Below, piece after piece: positions 7,367-16,974 of a stretch of 64,000 nucleotides of DNA. How positions within the stretch are numbered: position 1 is the first letter of the stretch; every line of letters begins with the position of its first letter. Location: contig DBYL01000040.1 of the NCBI GenBank assembly GCA_002309835.1, positions 1,644 to 65,643 on the forward strand, given 5' to 3'. The stretch comes from Bacteroidales bacterium UBA1187 (GTDB lineage: Bacteria > Bacteroidota > Bacteroidia > Bacteroidales > Paludibacteraceae). The position numbers and the translations under genes were made by a program. The notes below the pieces were generated by a model that was not told the DNA's origin, did not search any database, and worked only from the letters and a program-made list of their open reading frames with translations.

Positions 7367-8745
7367 TTAATCTCGATATCTTTGCTCACCGGAGTCTTCG
7401 GGAAGAAGATCCAGAAGGCGATGGAAACGACGAGGGCAAAGCCTGCGAAGATATACCATGCTTCTTGCCAACCAGCCCACATCTGACCTGCGGCTTCTTG
7501 AATCTTAAGTAACGCGTCAGAAGGAATATTGGCCCAGTCTATTTGGCCTTGTGCATCGCGGATCACACCGAGTGCTCCTTCGTTCGTCTTATCAATCAAA
7601 GGCACTGTCAGGTTCACAATTCTTTGTGCTGCCAGCGTACCAATCGTAGCACCAAGACCGTTCGTCATAACCATGAACAGACCTTGTGCGGAAGAACGCT
7701 GTGCTTCATCTGTCTCCTGATCTACGTAAAGTGCACCGGAGATATTGAAAAAGTCAAAAGCAAAGCCATAAACGATACAGCTGAGTACGAACAACAGTAC
7801 GCCCGGGAAGCCAGGATTACCGGCTCCGAAGAAGCCGAAACGGAAGACCCAAGCAAACATTGCCATGAGCATTACATTCTTAATACCAAAGCGTTTCAAG
7901 AAGAACGGGATAGCGAGGATACAGAGTGCTTCACAGATCTGCGAGATAGAGATAAGGATACCGGAATGCTGCACACCGAAGGTGTTCGTCCAGTTGCTGA
8001 AATATTCAAAACTACCAAGGAAGGGGTTCGCAAAGCCGTTCGTCACCTGCAGACACATACCAAGAAGCATGGAGAAGATGAAGAACAACGCCATCTTCTT
8101 CTGCTTGAAGAGCGTGAAGGCCTTCAATCCGAGTGCTTCTACAAGGTCTACGTTTCCTTCTACTTTCTTGATCTCGCAATTCGGGAGCGTCAGCGAATAA
8201 ACGGCGAGTATGAGGCTCAGGCCACCGCTGATAACGAATTGTGCCGGAGTATCCATAGCACCTACGAGGTCAACTACCCACATAGTAGCAATGAAACCGA
8301 CAGTACCGAATACACGGATAGGCGGGAAGTCCTTTACGGTATCCATGCCGGCTTTCACCAGGGCATTGAATGCCACCGAGTTCGTCAACGCGATGGTCGG
8401 CATGAAGAAGGCAACGGAAATCGTGTAGAGACTGAAGAGCGGTCCAAAGGCAACGTCTGCGCCTGCTGAGAACGCATAGATACCGGCAGCTGCCATAAAG
8501 ATACCGGCCAGGCCATGACAAAGACTGAGTGCCTTCTGCGCAGGAAGCCAACGATCAGCCACAATACCCATCAGGGCAGGCATGAAGAGACTTACGATAC
8601 CCTGAATAGAGTAGAACCAACCAATTTGACTACCAAAGCCATGAGCGCCTAAATAGCGCCCCATAGAGGTTAAGTACGCACCCCAAACGGCGAACTCCAA
8701 GAAGTTCATGATGATGAGGCGAACTTGAAGAGATCTGTTTTTCAT
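7360..8745 (-). CDS. Nucleoside:H+ symporter, MFS (NupG/XapB-like)
   Basis: A 461-residue major facilitator with about 12 hydrophobic segments. The N-terminus (VRLIIMNFLEFAVWGAYLT) and the GWFYSIQGIVSLFMPALMG block are those of the nucleoside:proton symporter family (NupG, XapB), which imports nucleosides across the inner membrane. The central cytoplasmic loop (about 190-220) separates the two six-helix halves. The C-terminus ends KTPVSKDIEIKH. It lies 5 bp downstream of prfC in the same operon. Substrate specificity within nucleosides cannot be read from the sequence. Confidence 0.87.
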   Translation of the reverse strand: MKNRSLQVRLIIMNFLEFAVWGAYLTSMGRYLGAHGFGSQIGWFYSIQGIVSLFMPALMGIVADRWLPAQKALSLCHGLAGIFMAAAGIYAFSAGADVAFGPLFSLYTISVAFFMPTIALTNSVAFNALVKAGMDTVKDFPPIRVFGTVGFIATMWVVDLVGAMDTPAQFVISGGLSLILAVYSLTLPNCEIKKVEGNVDLVEALGLKAFTLFKQKKMALFFIFSMLLGMCLQVTNGFANPFLGSFEYFSNWTNTFGVQHSGILISISQICEALCILAIPFFLKRFGIKNVMLMAMFAWVFRFGFFGAGNPGFPGVLLFVLSCIVYGFAFDFFNISGALYVDQETDEAQRSSAQGLFMVMTNGLGATIGTLAAQRIVNLTVPLIDKTNEGALGVIRDAQGQIDWANIPSDALLKIQEAAGQMWAGWQEAWYIFAGFALVVSIAFWIFFPKTPVSKDIEIKH

Positions 8746-8750
8746 AATGA

Positions 8751-10247
8751 TTAAAATTCAGATGTGAAATGAAAAGTTATATGTTTGTAATCTTGTTGAG
8801 CCATGTTAAGCACGTAAGCGCTGTCGGCCATAAAGACATCTCTGCCTTCCTTATCGTAAGCCATATACTGCGCTTTACGCTTCTTGAAGGTGTCGAGTTC
8901 GGCATCGTCGTCGGATTCTATCCAGCAGGCCTTGTACATCTGTAGCGGTTGCCACTTGCATTTGGCTTGGTATTCATGCTCCAGGCGATATTGGATGACC
9001 TCAAACTGCAACTGACCTACGGTACCGATGATCTTACGGCCATTGAGTTGGCTGACAAAGAGCTGCGCTACACCTTCGTCCATGAGTTGGTTAACGCCTT
9101 TCTCGAGTTGCTTCTGCTTCATCGGGTCGGCGTTGTCGATATATTTGAACATCTCCGGAGAGAAGGAAGGAAGTCCGCGGAAATGCAGTTTCTCACCAGA
9201 GGTGAGAGTGTCTCCGATCTTAAAGTTTCCGGTATCCGGCAGACCTACTACGTCGCCAGCAAAAGCCTCATCGACCGTCTCTTTCTTCTGCGCCATGAAG
9301 CAGGTCGGCGCCGCAAAACGCATCTGTTGGTCTTTGCGTACGTGATAGTAATAGGTGTTACGCAAGAACTTACCGCTGCATATCTTAAAGAACGCGATAC
9401 ACGAGCGATGGTTCGGGTCCATGTTCGCGTGGATCTTAAAGCAGAAAGCCGTGAACTTCTCCTCCATCGGTTCAACGGTGCGTTCCTCTGCGCCTACAGG
9501 TCGTGGGGCAGGGGCGTTGGTAACCAGGAAGTCCAGCAACTCCTGTACACCAATCGTTTTATATGCCGAACCGAAGAAAACCGGCGCTAACTCTCCGCGG
9601 AGGTACGCCTCTTTATCGAATTCCGGGTATACACCATCCACCATCTCCAGATCATCGGCCAACTTACCGCTAACGTTCTTTGGACGTTTGTCGAGCGCGA
9701 AGACAGACTCAAATTTCAGACCTTGTCCGTTCGCCCAGGAAACAGGCGTTACTCGTATCTGCAACTCACGCTCTACTTCGTCCATCAGATCGAAGGGATC
9801 TTTACCCTCACGGTCCATCTTGTTCATGAACACCATGACGGGTGTCTTACGCATTCGGCAGACTTCCATCAGACGTCGCGTCTGCGTCTCCACACCTTTG
9901 GCGGAGTCGATGACGACGATGGCGGAGTCTACTGCCGTGAGGGTACGGAAAGTATCTTCCGCGAAGTCCTGGTGACCCGGAGTATCGAGGATGTTAATGT
10001 GATAACCGCTGTAGTCAAAGCCCATGACGGACGTCGCCACAGAGATGCCACGCTGTTTCTCTATCTCCATCCAGTCGGAGGTAGCTGTCTTGCGGATCTT
10101 GTTCGACTTCACAGCACCCGCCACGTGGATCGCTCCTCCGTAGAGGAGGAGTTTCTCCGTGAGAGTCGTCTTACCGGCATCCGGGTGCGAGATGATCGCA
10201 AACGTGCGGCGTCTTAATATCTCTTGTTGATCAGCGGAGGGTAGCAT
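8751..10247 (-). CDS. prfC: Peptide chain release factor 3
   Basis: RF3 is a translational GTPase that recycles RF1/RF2 from the ribosome after peptide release. Family motifs: G1 SHPDAGKTTLTEK, switch region EKQRGISVATSV, G3 DTPGHQDF and G4 NKMDRE. With the ATG at 10247 the protein is 498 residues, close to the bacterial norm of about 525. This start (MLPSADQQEILRRRTF) overlaps the pheT 3' end by 17 bp; a second ATG at 10262 would add five residues. The overlap suggests translational coupling to pheT. Confidence 0.95.
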   Translation of the reverse strand: MLPSADQQEILRRRTFAIISHPDAGKTTLTEKLLLYGGAIHVAGAVKSNKIRKTATSDWMEIEKQRGISVATSVMGFDYSGYHINILDTPGHQDFAEDTFRTLTAVDSAIVVIDSAKGVETQTRRLMEVCRMRKTPVMVFMNKMDREGKDPFDLMDEVERELQIRVTPVSWANGQGLKFESVFALDKRPKNVSGKLADDLEMVDGVYPEFDKEAYLRGELAPVFFGSAYKTIGVQELLDFLVTNAPAPRPVGAEERTVEPMEEKFTAFCFKIHANMDPNHRSCIAFFKICSGKFLRNTYYYHVRKDQQMRFAAPTCFMAQKKETVDEAFAGDVVGLPDTGNFKIGDTLTSGEKLHFRGLPSFSPEMFKYIDNADPMKQKQLEKGVNQLMDEGVAQLFVSQLNGRKIIGTVGQLQFEVIQYRLEHEYQAKCKWQPLQMYKACWIESDDDAELDTFKKRKAQYMAYDKEGRDVFMADSAYVLNMAQQDYKHITFHFTSEF

Positions 10248-12702
10248 TGAATTTCTCTTCAAAGGTTGCCTTCAGGCGGTTCATGATATTCTCAATCTGC
10301 GTGTCTTTGAGCGTGTTCTCTGCATCTTGAAGAATGAACGAGAGGGCATAGGATTTCTTGCCTGCCTCGAGATTCTTGCCCTCGTATACGTCGAACAGGA
10401 ACACATTCTTGAGCAGTTTCTTTTCTGTACTGAACGCTGCGCGCGCCAGATCCACGAACTCTACGCTCTTATCCACGAGCAACGCGAAGTCACGTTTCAC
10501 CTCCGGATATTTCGGCAGGTCGGTGATGACGGCCTTGTATTGCTTGTTCTGCTTGAGCAGTTGGTTCCAATCGAGGTCGGCATAGAAGACGTCTTGCTCG
10601 ATGTCGAAGCCCTTGAGCACTTTGCGTGCAACAATACCGATATAACCGAGTGCCTTGCCGTTCGCGGCTTTGAGCACCAGTCCGTCTGCAAATAGTTCGT
10701 TGTCCAAGCGCTCAACGGTGGATTTAGACATGTCTATGCCAAGGCGCACAAGAATATTGTTTACGTACGCATGGAGTTCATAGAACGAACTCTTCTCTTC
10801 TTTACGCACCCAACTCTGTGCGGTCTTATTACCCGTCAGCCAGAGACCGAAATGCGGTTCCTCGCTGTATTCAATAAGCGAGTTCTCCGGATTATGTTCA
10901 CGCGCTGCAGGGTTAGCTTTGTAGTGATAACAATTACCGAACTCATACAGACGCAGGTCGCTATTCTTACGGTTGGCGTTGCGAGCAATGGACTCCAGGC
11001 CACCGAAGAGTAGGGTCTGACGCATCACGCCGAGGTCGCTACTGAGCGGGTTCATGATCTTCACGCATTGCTCTAACGGCAGTTGTTGCAGCGGCTCGTA
11101 ATAGGACACTTTGGTCAACGAGTTATTGAGGATCTCATAGAAACCCTGTGCCGTTAACTGTTCCGCAATGCGGCGACGTAATTGCTCAGGATTCGGCTTC
11201 ACGCCATAGGCGAGACTCGTGTTCAGTTTCTCCGGGAACTCGACGTTGTCGTAACCGTATATACGAAGTATATCTTCTACTACGTCGCACTCGCGCTGTA
11301 CATCCACGCGGTAACGCGGAACAGCCAACTCCCATTTATCGCCGTTCTTGCTCTTGATCTCAATCTCGAGCGCCTTGAGGATGGTCTCAATCTTGTCCTC
11401 GCCAATCTCCTTACCGATCAGGCTGTTCACACGACTGATCTCGATGGTCACAGGCCAGGGACTAAAATCTGCGGACTTGGTGTCCGTCACCTCCATCGCT
11501 ACCTCGCCGCCTGCTACTTCTTGGATGAGAAGGGCCGCGCGTTTAAGCACGTAGAGGGTGTTATTGGGGTCGCAGCCACGCTCGTAACGGAACGAAGCGT
11601 CCGTCTGGAGTTGGTGACGACGACTGGTCTTACGGATGGTCACAGGGTCGAAATACGCGCTCTCGAGGAACACGTTCTTGGTGTTCTCCGTCACGCCGCT
11701 CTCCAGACCACCGAAGACACCGGCGATACACATGGATTCCTTGGCGTTGGCGATCATCAAGTCACACGCACACATCTCACGTTCCTCGCCGTCCAGCGTA
11801 ACGAATTTCTCGCCCTGCTCAGCAAAACGCACATGGATCTCATTGCCCTTGATCTTGTCGGCATCGAACGCATGAAGCGCCTGGCCGCACTCGTGAAGCA
11901 CGAAGTTCGTGACATCCACGATATTATTGATTGGCCTCAAACCAATCGCCAGCAGGCTGTTCTTAAGCCAATCCGGACTTTCTTTGATGGTCACCCCTTT
12001 GATACTTACGCCCGTATAACGCGGACAAGCCTCAGGTGCTTCAACAACCACGCGGATAGGTAATTCCTTATTGTCAATCTTAAAGGCATCAACCGAAGGT
12101 TTCGTGAGCGCCACTTCCTGTCCATGCGCCTTGTAATACGCATAAAGGTCACGCGCCACGCCGTAATGGGAAGCTGCGTCCGAGCGGTTAGGAGTGATAT
12201 CCACCTCAATAATCGTGTCGTCCTGTACGTGGTAGTACTCACGCGCCGTCATGCCTACAGGCGTGTCTTCCGGAAGGACGATGATACCGGCATGGTCAGT
12301 ACCTACGCCGATCTCATCTTCTGCGCAGATCATACCAAACGAGTCCTCGCCGCGCAACTTACCTTTCTTGATCGTAAACGACTGATCGCCGTCATAGAGG
12401 ACGGTACCGATGGTAGCCACTACCACTTTCTGGCCCGCTGCTACGTTCGGCGCACCGCACACGATCGGCAGAGGTTCGCCCTCACCGATGTTGACGGTCG
12501 TCAGATGTAAATGGTCGGAATTAGGGTGGGGAACACACGTTAGCACTTCACCTATTACGAGGCCTCTCAACCCACCGCGGATGGTCTCTACAGTCTCTAC
12601 AGTTCCTACCTCGAGACCAATAGAGGTAAGAATCTTAGCTACAGTCTCCGCGTCGTCCTTCAGGGCGATATAACGCTTCAACCAATTGTACGAAATATTC
12701 AT
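10231..12702 (-). CDS. pheT: Phenylalanyl-tRNA synthetase beta subunit
   Basis: PheT pairs with PheS (not in this window) to charge tRNA-Phe. The 823 residues show the normal bacterial order: a tRNA-binding EMAP-like domain (about 40-160, with VVCGAPN), B3/B4 editing domain (about 210-400), B5 domain (about 400-480), the catalytic-like core and a C-terminal anticodon-binding (FDX-ACB) domain starting near LPKYPEVKRDFALLV. The start is MNISYNWLKRYI, typical of the family. It is the first gene of a five-gene minus-strand operon; the promoter is about 30 bp upstream. Confidence 0.97.
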   Translation of the reverse strand: MNISYNWLKRYIALKDDAETVAKILTSIGLEVGTVETVETIRGGLRGLVIGEVLTCVPHPNSDHLHLTTVNIGEGEPLPIVCGAPNVAAGQKVVVATIGTVLYDGDQSFTIKKGKLRGEDSFGMICAEDEIGVGTDHAGIIVLPEDTPVGMTAREYYHVQDDTIIEVDITPNRSDAASHYGVARDLYAYYKAHGQEVALTKPSVDAFKIDNKELPIRVVVEAPEACPRYTGVSIKGVTIKESPDWLKNSLLAIGLRPINNIVDVTNFVLHECGQALHAFDADKIKGNEIHVRFAEQGEKFVTLDGEEREMCACDLMIANAKESMCIAGVFGGLESGVTENTKNVFLESAYFDPVTIRKTSRRHQLQTDASFRYERGCDPNNTLYVLKRAALLIQEVAGGEVAMEVTDTKSADFSPWPVTIEISRVNSLIGKEIGEDKIETILKALEIEIKSKNGDKWELAVPRYRVDVQRECDVVEDILRIYGYDNVEFPEKLNTSLAYGVKPNPEQLRRRIAEQLTAQGFYEILNNSLTKVSYYEPLQQLPLEQCVKIMNPLSSDLGVMRQTLLFGGLESIARNANRKNSDLRLYEFGNCYHYKANPAAREHNPENSLIEYSEEPHFGLWLTGNKTAQSWVRKEEKSSFYELHAYVNNILVRLGIDMSKSTVERLDNELFADGLVLKAANGKALGYIGIVARKVLKGFDIEQDVFYADLDWNQLLKQNKQYKAVITDLPKYPEVKRDFALLVDKSVEFVDLARAAFSTEKKLLKNVFLFDVYEGKNLEAGKKSYALSFILQDAENTLKDTQIENIMNRLKATFEEKFNATLR

Positions 12703-12732
12703 TGTTTAAATCATTAAATACAAAATCGGGCA

Positions 12733-12763
12733 CAAATTTACTACTTTTTTTGCATTTATGCAA
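12733..12763 (-). promoter_or_regulatory. pheT promoter with palindromic -33 region
   Basis: Minus strand: TTGCATAAATGCAA (12763-12750) carries the -33 TTG; after a 20-bp spacer comes TAAATTTG (12740-12733). The 14-mer differs by one base from the perfect palindrome seen at three other promoters. Confidence 0.72.
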
Positions 12764-12826
12764 ATATTTGAAGAAATAAAAATTTTAAAATCACTGGATA
12801 TATACATAGTATATATAAGTATAGGA

Positions 12827-12881
12827 TGATACGATAATGGACCGATGTTGGACCGAGGTTGATTCGAGAATGGACCGATAA
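12827..12881 (+). repeat. 11-bp tandem repeat, 5 units
   Basis: TGATACGATAA, TGGACCGATGT, TGGACCGAGGT, TGATTCGAGAA, TGGACCGATAA: five abutting units, 55 bp, in the 217-bp divergent gap between pheT and the SUMF1-domain gene. A second 5 x 11 bp array lies at 48362-48416. Confidence 0.75.
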
Positions 12882-12919
12882 CGGAGCAAAAACGGCACGG
12901 TATTTGTAGTATAAAACGC

Positions 12920-14143
12920 GTGTTGAAAAATAGATTTGGAATAATTTTGTTGCTTTTGCTCTCACTGCCTATGGTAGCGAGGGATAAACGCGTGGTACCG
13001 GACTCGTTGCAACGCTTAGAGATAGATGTAATGGGTGCGACGATTGTGATGCAACGCGTTGAGGGCGGTTCGTTCATGATGGGTAGCACGGTAGAGCAGG
13101 TTGACCGAGACATCTATACTGACAAACCTGCGCACCTCGTTTTTCTCTCTCCTTATTATATAGCGACCACGGAGGTGACGAATGCCTTGTGGCAGAAAGT
13201 GATGCCAGAGAAGGAGACCTTGGCGCCCAAAGGTTATCCCACCAATCCTGTTTCGTATATCAGTTGGAATGACGCACAGGAGTTTGTGCGTCGTCTGGAC
13301 AGTATAACGGGGCTTCCTTTCCGTTTGCCGACCGAGGCACAGTGGGAATATGCAGCGCGCGGAGGTGGCAAGTCGGAGCGTTTTCGTTTTGCCGGAGATA
13401 TGATTGCTGACAGCGTAGGGTGGTTGTATCCTTATGCGGGCAACTGGACGCATCCTGTAGCACGTAAGAAACCTAATGAGTTGGGGCTGTTCGATATGAC
13501 GGGAAATGTAGCGGAGTGGTGTCAGGACCGTTTTGGGGCATATACACTGAACACCTTACCGGATCCGTGCGGTCCGGATACCGGTAGTTACCGAGTAGCA
13601 CGTGGCGGCAGTTACGATAACTGCGTGGCGAACAGTCATATATCTGTTCGAAAATGGTATAAGCCGGAGACTTCAGCTGGATATTTGGGTATACGTGTGG
13701 CGCTAACTTTACCGAACGATCCGATGATGCAACCGATACCGGAAGAACCGCCGTTGACAAAGACTATTCGCGTCAAAGGACGTAAGTTGAAATTCTATTA
13801 TGTGCCGGCTGAGCAACCGTATTATATCTCCGATGAGTTAAGTCGTTCAACATGGGAGAAATACCGCGATTTATACTGGCAGCAGGAGGCAAGTGCAGCC
13901 ACGAAAGTAGAAGTGGCAAAAGCTATCCATCTTGGTGTGATTGTTCCGCCTAAGCCGAAAAAGAAGAACTGGGAACGCGATGTACACAGTATACAACAAC
14001 GCCGAAAGACGAATAAACGTGCGTCGGCATTTACGGAACTCTTTGGCGTTAAGCTAAAAGAGGTGGACGACCCTGTTCTGCAGCAGTACGAAACGGAGCA
14101 ATCGGACAAGAAGATGCTCCGTCTGGCAATTCGCGTGCGGTAA
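12920..14143 (+). CDS. SUMF1/FGE-domain protein with C-terminal extension
   Basis: A 407-residue exported protein (signal peptide about 1-20; GTG start). Residues about 45-270 form a formylglycine-generating-enzyme/sulfatase-modifying (SUMF1) fold: GGSFMMGS, TTEVTNALWQKVM, NPVSYISWNDAQEF, FRLPTEAQWEYAARGG, GLFDMTGNVAEWC and RGGSYDN. Active FGE has two cysteines after RGGSW; here the first is kept (DNC) and the second is Ser/His (ANSHISVR), so formylglycine formation is doubtful and a structural or binding role likelier. The basic C-terminal 130 residues (VKGRKLKFYYVPAEQ onward) resemble the beginning of a second, truncated copy of the domain. T9SS component GldK has the same fold but is a lipoprotein; this one lacks a lipobox. 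Confidence 0.78.
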   Translation: MLKNRFGIILLLLLSLPMVARDKRVVPDSLQRLEIDVMGATIVMQRVEGGSFMMGSTVEQVDRDIYTDKPAHLVFLSPYYIATTEVTNALWQKVMPEKETLAPKGYPTNPVSYISWNDAQEFVRRLDSITGLPFRLPTEAQWEYAARGGGKSERFRFAGDMIADSVGWLYPYAGNWTHPVARKKPNELGLFDMTGNVAEWCQDRFGAYTLNTLPDPCGPDTGSYRVARGGSYDNCVANSHISVRKWYKPETSAGYLGIRVALTLPNDPMMQPIPEEPPLTKTIRVKGRKLKFYYVPAEQPYYISDELSRSTWEKYRDLYWQQEASAATKVEVAKAIHLGVIVPPKPKKKNWERDVHSIQQRRKTNKRASAFTELFGVKLKEVDDPVLQQYETEQSDKKMLRLAIRVR

Positions 14144-14262
14144 TGCGCGCGTGAGGTGCAAAAATAGCCATAAAGGGCATTTATTTGCGTTCTAAGCGCA
14201 TTTGTAATTTCCATCGACATCCCCTCGATTTTAAAGAAAAATGCAAAAATATGCAAAATTAT

Positions 14263-14293
14263 TTGCGTATTTCATTTTTTTTGTGTAATTTTG
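14263..14293 (+). promoter_or_regulatory. gyrA promoter
   Basis: TTGCGTAT (TTG 14263-14265), 20-bp spacer, TAATTTTG (14286-14293). The 5' UTR would be about 70 nt, the longest among the promoters found here. Confidence 0.72.
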
Positions 14294-14369
14294 CACCGCA
14301 AAATGTGTGGAACGTTTTTGACTGAGTACTTACTTCGCTAAGAAAATATAATTAAACAATTTATAACCA

Positions 14370-16973
14370 ATGGAAGAAAACAACGATTTGATTAAGAACG
14401 ATCACATTATTCCTGTGAAGATTGAAGAGGAAATGAAGACCTCTTACATCGACTACTCGATGTCTGTGATCGTAAGCCGTGCGCTGCCTGACGTGCGTGA
14501 CGGTTTCAAGCCTGTTCATCGCCGCGTACTATTCGGAATGAACGAGTTAGGTAACACCTCCGACAAGCCGACCAAGAAGAGTGCTCGTATTGTCGGTGAG
14601 GTAATGGGTAAGTATCACCCGCATGGTGACAGTTCTATCTACGGAACGCTCGTACGTATGGCACAGCCGTGGGCGATGCGTTATTGCCTTGTAGACGGCC
14701 AAGGTAACTTCGGTTCTGTCGATGGTGATGGCGCAGCTGCTATGCGTTATACCGAGGCACGTCTGTCGAAGTTGGCAGAGGAGATGCTTCGTGACATCGA
14801 GAAGGACACCGTCGACATGGTTCCTAACTTCGATGACTCGCTGCTTGAGCCGGCTGTGCTGCCTTGTCGTTTCCCGAACCTGCTCGTGAACGGTGCGAGC
14901 GGTATTGCCGTTGGTATGGCAACGAACATGCCGACGCATAACTTGAGTGAGGTGATTGACGGTTGCTGCGCGTACATTGATAATATTAAGGCGCGCATGC
15001 ATGACGCGAGCGTAGAGGAGATCACTGTTGAGGACTTGATGGAGTACGTAAAGGCTCCGGACTTCCCGACCGGTGGTACGATCTATGGTTACCAGGGCGT
15101 CAAAGACGCTTTTGAGACCGGTCGCGGACGTATTGTGATTCGTTCGAACGCAGAGATCGAGACCGATGATAACGGTCGTGAGCGCATCATCATCACCGAG
15201 TTGCCTTACGGCGTTGTAAAGAGCGACTTGGTAAAGAATATCGCCGAGCTGGTTAACGACAAGAAGATTGAAGGCATCGCAGATATCTGTGACCACTCGA
15301 AACGTGATATCCGTATCGTGGTAGAGGTTAAACGTGACGCAAACGCACAGGTAGTGCTGAACAAGCTCTATAAGTTCACGGCGCTGCAGTCGAGCTTTGC
15401 GGTGAATAACATCGCCCTTGTGAAAGGTCGCCCGATGCTCTTGAACCTCAAGCAACTGCTTGGTAACTTCATCGAGCACCGTATGGATGTTGTAACGCGT
15501 CGTACGCGCTTTGAGCTCAAGAAAGCTGAGGAGAAAGCACACATCTTAGAGGGCTTGATCATCGCTGTAGATAATATCGACGAGGTGGTTCGTATCATCC
15601 GCGCAAGCCGCACTCCGGCAGACGCACAGGCTAACCTCGAGCAGCGTTTCAATCTCGACAACCTACAGTCGAAGGCAATCGTCGATATGCGTCTTAGCGC
15701 CCTCACAGGCCTGCGCATCGATGAGTTGAAGAACGAGTACGAGGAGATTGAGAAGCTCATTGCTCACCTCAACGAGTTACTCGCGAGTGAGGAGATGCGT
15801 TATGATCTGATTAACAGCGAGTTAGTCGAGATCAAAGAGAAATACGGAGACGAGCGTAAGACGCAGATCGTGAAGATGGCGACCGAGTTCAATCCGGAGG
15901 ATATGTACGCAGACGACGAGATGGTTATTACCATTTCTCACCTCGGATATATCAAGCGTACTCCGCTGGCTGACTTCCGTCAGCAGACCCGTGGCGGTAT
16001 TGGTTCGAAGGCCGGTAGCGCGCGTGATCAGGACTTCATCGAGTACGTTTACCAGGCTTCGATGCACTCGACGATGATGTTCTTCACCGAGATGGGTCGT
16101 CTGTACTGGCAGAAAGTCTATGATCTGCCGGAGGGCAACAAGCAGTCCAAGGGCCGTGCTATCCAGAATATGATCAACCTGCAGAAGGGTGATAAGGTTC
16201 GTACTTGTATCAACGTAAAGGGTCTGAACGACCAAGAGTACGTAGAGAACCACTTCCTGATCTTCATCACCAAGAACGGTTTGATGAAGAAGACCACTCT
16301 TGAGGCTTATTCTCGTCCTCGCGCCAACGGTATTATCGCCCTTGGTCTGCGTGACGGCGATGAGTTGATCGGTGTTACGCTGACCGATGGACAGAGCGAG
16401 ATGTTAGTCGCTTCGTACAACGGTAAAGTGGTTCGTTTCAACGAGGCTGGCGTTCGTCCGATGGGCCGTGGAGCAAGCGGTGTAAAGGCCATTACTTTGG
16501 AAAATGATGGCGAAGATCGCGTGATTGGCACGGTTTGTGTAGAGAAGGGTACTGAGAAGACTATTCTCGTGATCTCTGAAAACGGCTTCGGCAAGCGTAC
16601 GCCGGTGGATGATGAGGAAGGCAACCCGATCTATCGTGTAACAAATCGTGGCGGTAAGGGTGTCAAGACCATCGAAATCACCGAGAAGACCGGTCACCTG
16701 ATTGGTATCGAGGCTGTTACCGATGCAGACGACCTGATGCTCATGACCAAGTCCGGAACGGCTATCCGCATGGATATCTCGACCATCCGTCAGACCGGTC
16801 GCGCGGCACAAGGCGTTAAACTGATCGAACTCCAGAAGCGTAACGACACCCTCGTAAGCGGATGTATCGTTCCGAAAGAGGAGGAAGAGAATGGTGAAAT
16901 GAGCGCGGCAGAGCCGCTCAATGATGAGCCGGAAGCTCTTAATGAGGAAAATAATAACGAAAATCAAGAATAG
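14370..16973 (+). CDS. gyrA: DNA gyrase subunit A
   Basis: GyrA forms the DNA cleavage-religation part of gyrase, which introduces negative supercoils. The 867 residues start with the short N-terminus leading to YIDYSMSVIVSRALPDVRDG. The catalytic tyrosine is Y127 in AAMRYTEARLSKLA, with the quinolone-region sequence HPHGDSSIYGTLVRMAQPW just before it. The C-terminal half carries the beta-pinwheel blades, including a QTRGGIGSKAG segment resembling the GyrA box (QRRGGRG), which separates gyrase from topoisomerase IV. The acidic tail is Glu/Asn-rich. A TPR protein gene starts one base after its stop. Confidence 0.96.
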   Translation: MEENNDLIKNDHIIPVKIEEEMKTSYIDYSMSVIVSRALPDVRDGFKPVHRRVLFGMNELGNTSDKPTKKSARIVGEVMGKYHPHGDSSIYGTLVRMAQPWAMRYCLVDGQGNFGSVDGDGAAAMRYTEARLSKLAEEMLRDIEKDTVDMVPNFDDSLLEPAVLPCRFPNLLVNGASGIAVGMATNMPTHNLSEVIDGCCAYIDNIKARMHDASVEEITVEDLMEYVKAPDFPTGGTIYGYQGVKDAFETGRGRIVIRSNAEIETDDNGRERIIITELPYGVVKSDLVKNIAELVNDKKIEGIADICDHSKRDIRIVVEVKRDANAQVVLNKLYKFTALQSSFAVNNIALVKGRPMLLNLKQLLGNFIEHRMDVVTRRTRFELKKAEEKAHILEGLIIAVDNIDEVVRIIRASRTPADAQANLEQRFNLDNLQSKAIVDMRLSALTGLRIDELKNEYEEIEKLIAHLNELLASEEMRYDLINSELVEIKEKYGDERKTQIVKMATEFNPEDMYADDEMVITISHLGYIKRTPLADFRQQTRGGIGSKAGSARDQDFIEYVYQASMHSTMMFFTEMGRLYWQKVYDLPEGNKQSKGRAIQNMINLQKGDKVRTCINVKGLNDQEYVENHFLIFITKNGLMKKTTLEAYSRPRANGIIALGLRDGDELIGVTLTDGQSEMLVASYNGKVVRFNEAGVRPMGRGASGVKAITLENDGEDRVIGTVCVEKGTEKTILVISENGFGKRTPVDDEEGNPIYRVTNRGGKGVKTIEITEKTGHLIGIEAVTDADDLMLMTKSGTAIRMDISTIRQTGRAAQGVKLIELQKRNDTLVSGCIVPKEEEENGEMSAAEPLNDEPEALNEENNNENQE

Positions 16974-16974
16974 T

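Noticed and set aside
12827..12881. CRISPR-like array
   Set aside because: Units are 11 bp and directly abutting with no spacers; no cas genes are present. The same applies to 48362-48416 and to the 7- and 8-bp arrays.
14211..14232. Terminator after the SUMF1-domain gene (ATCGA...TCGAT + TTTT)
   Set aside because: The stem is only 5 bp with a 7-base loop; too weak to call.
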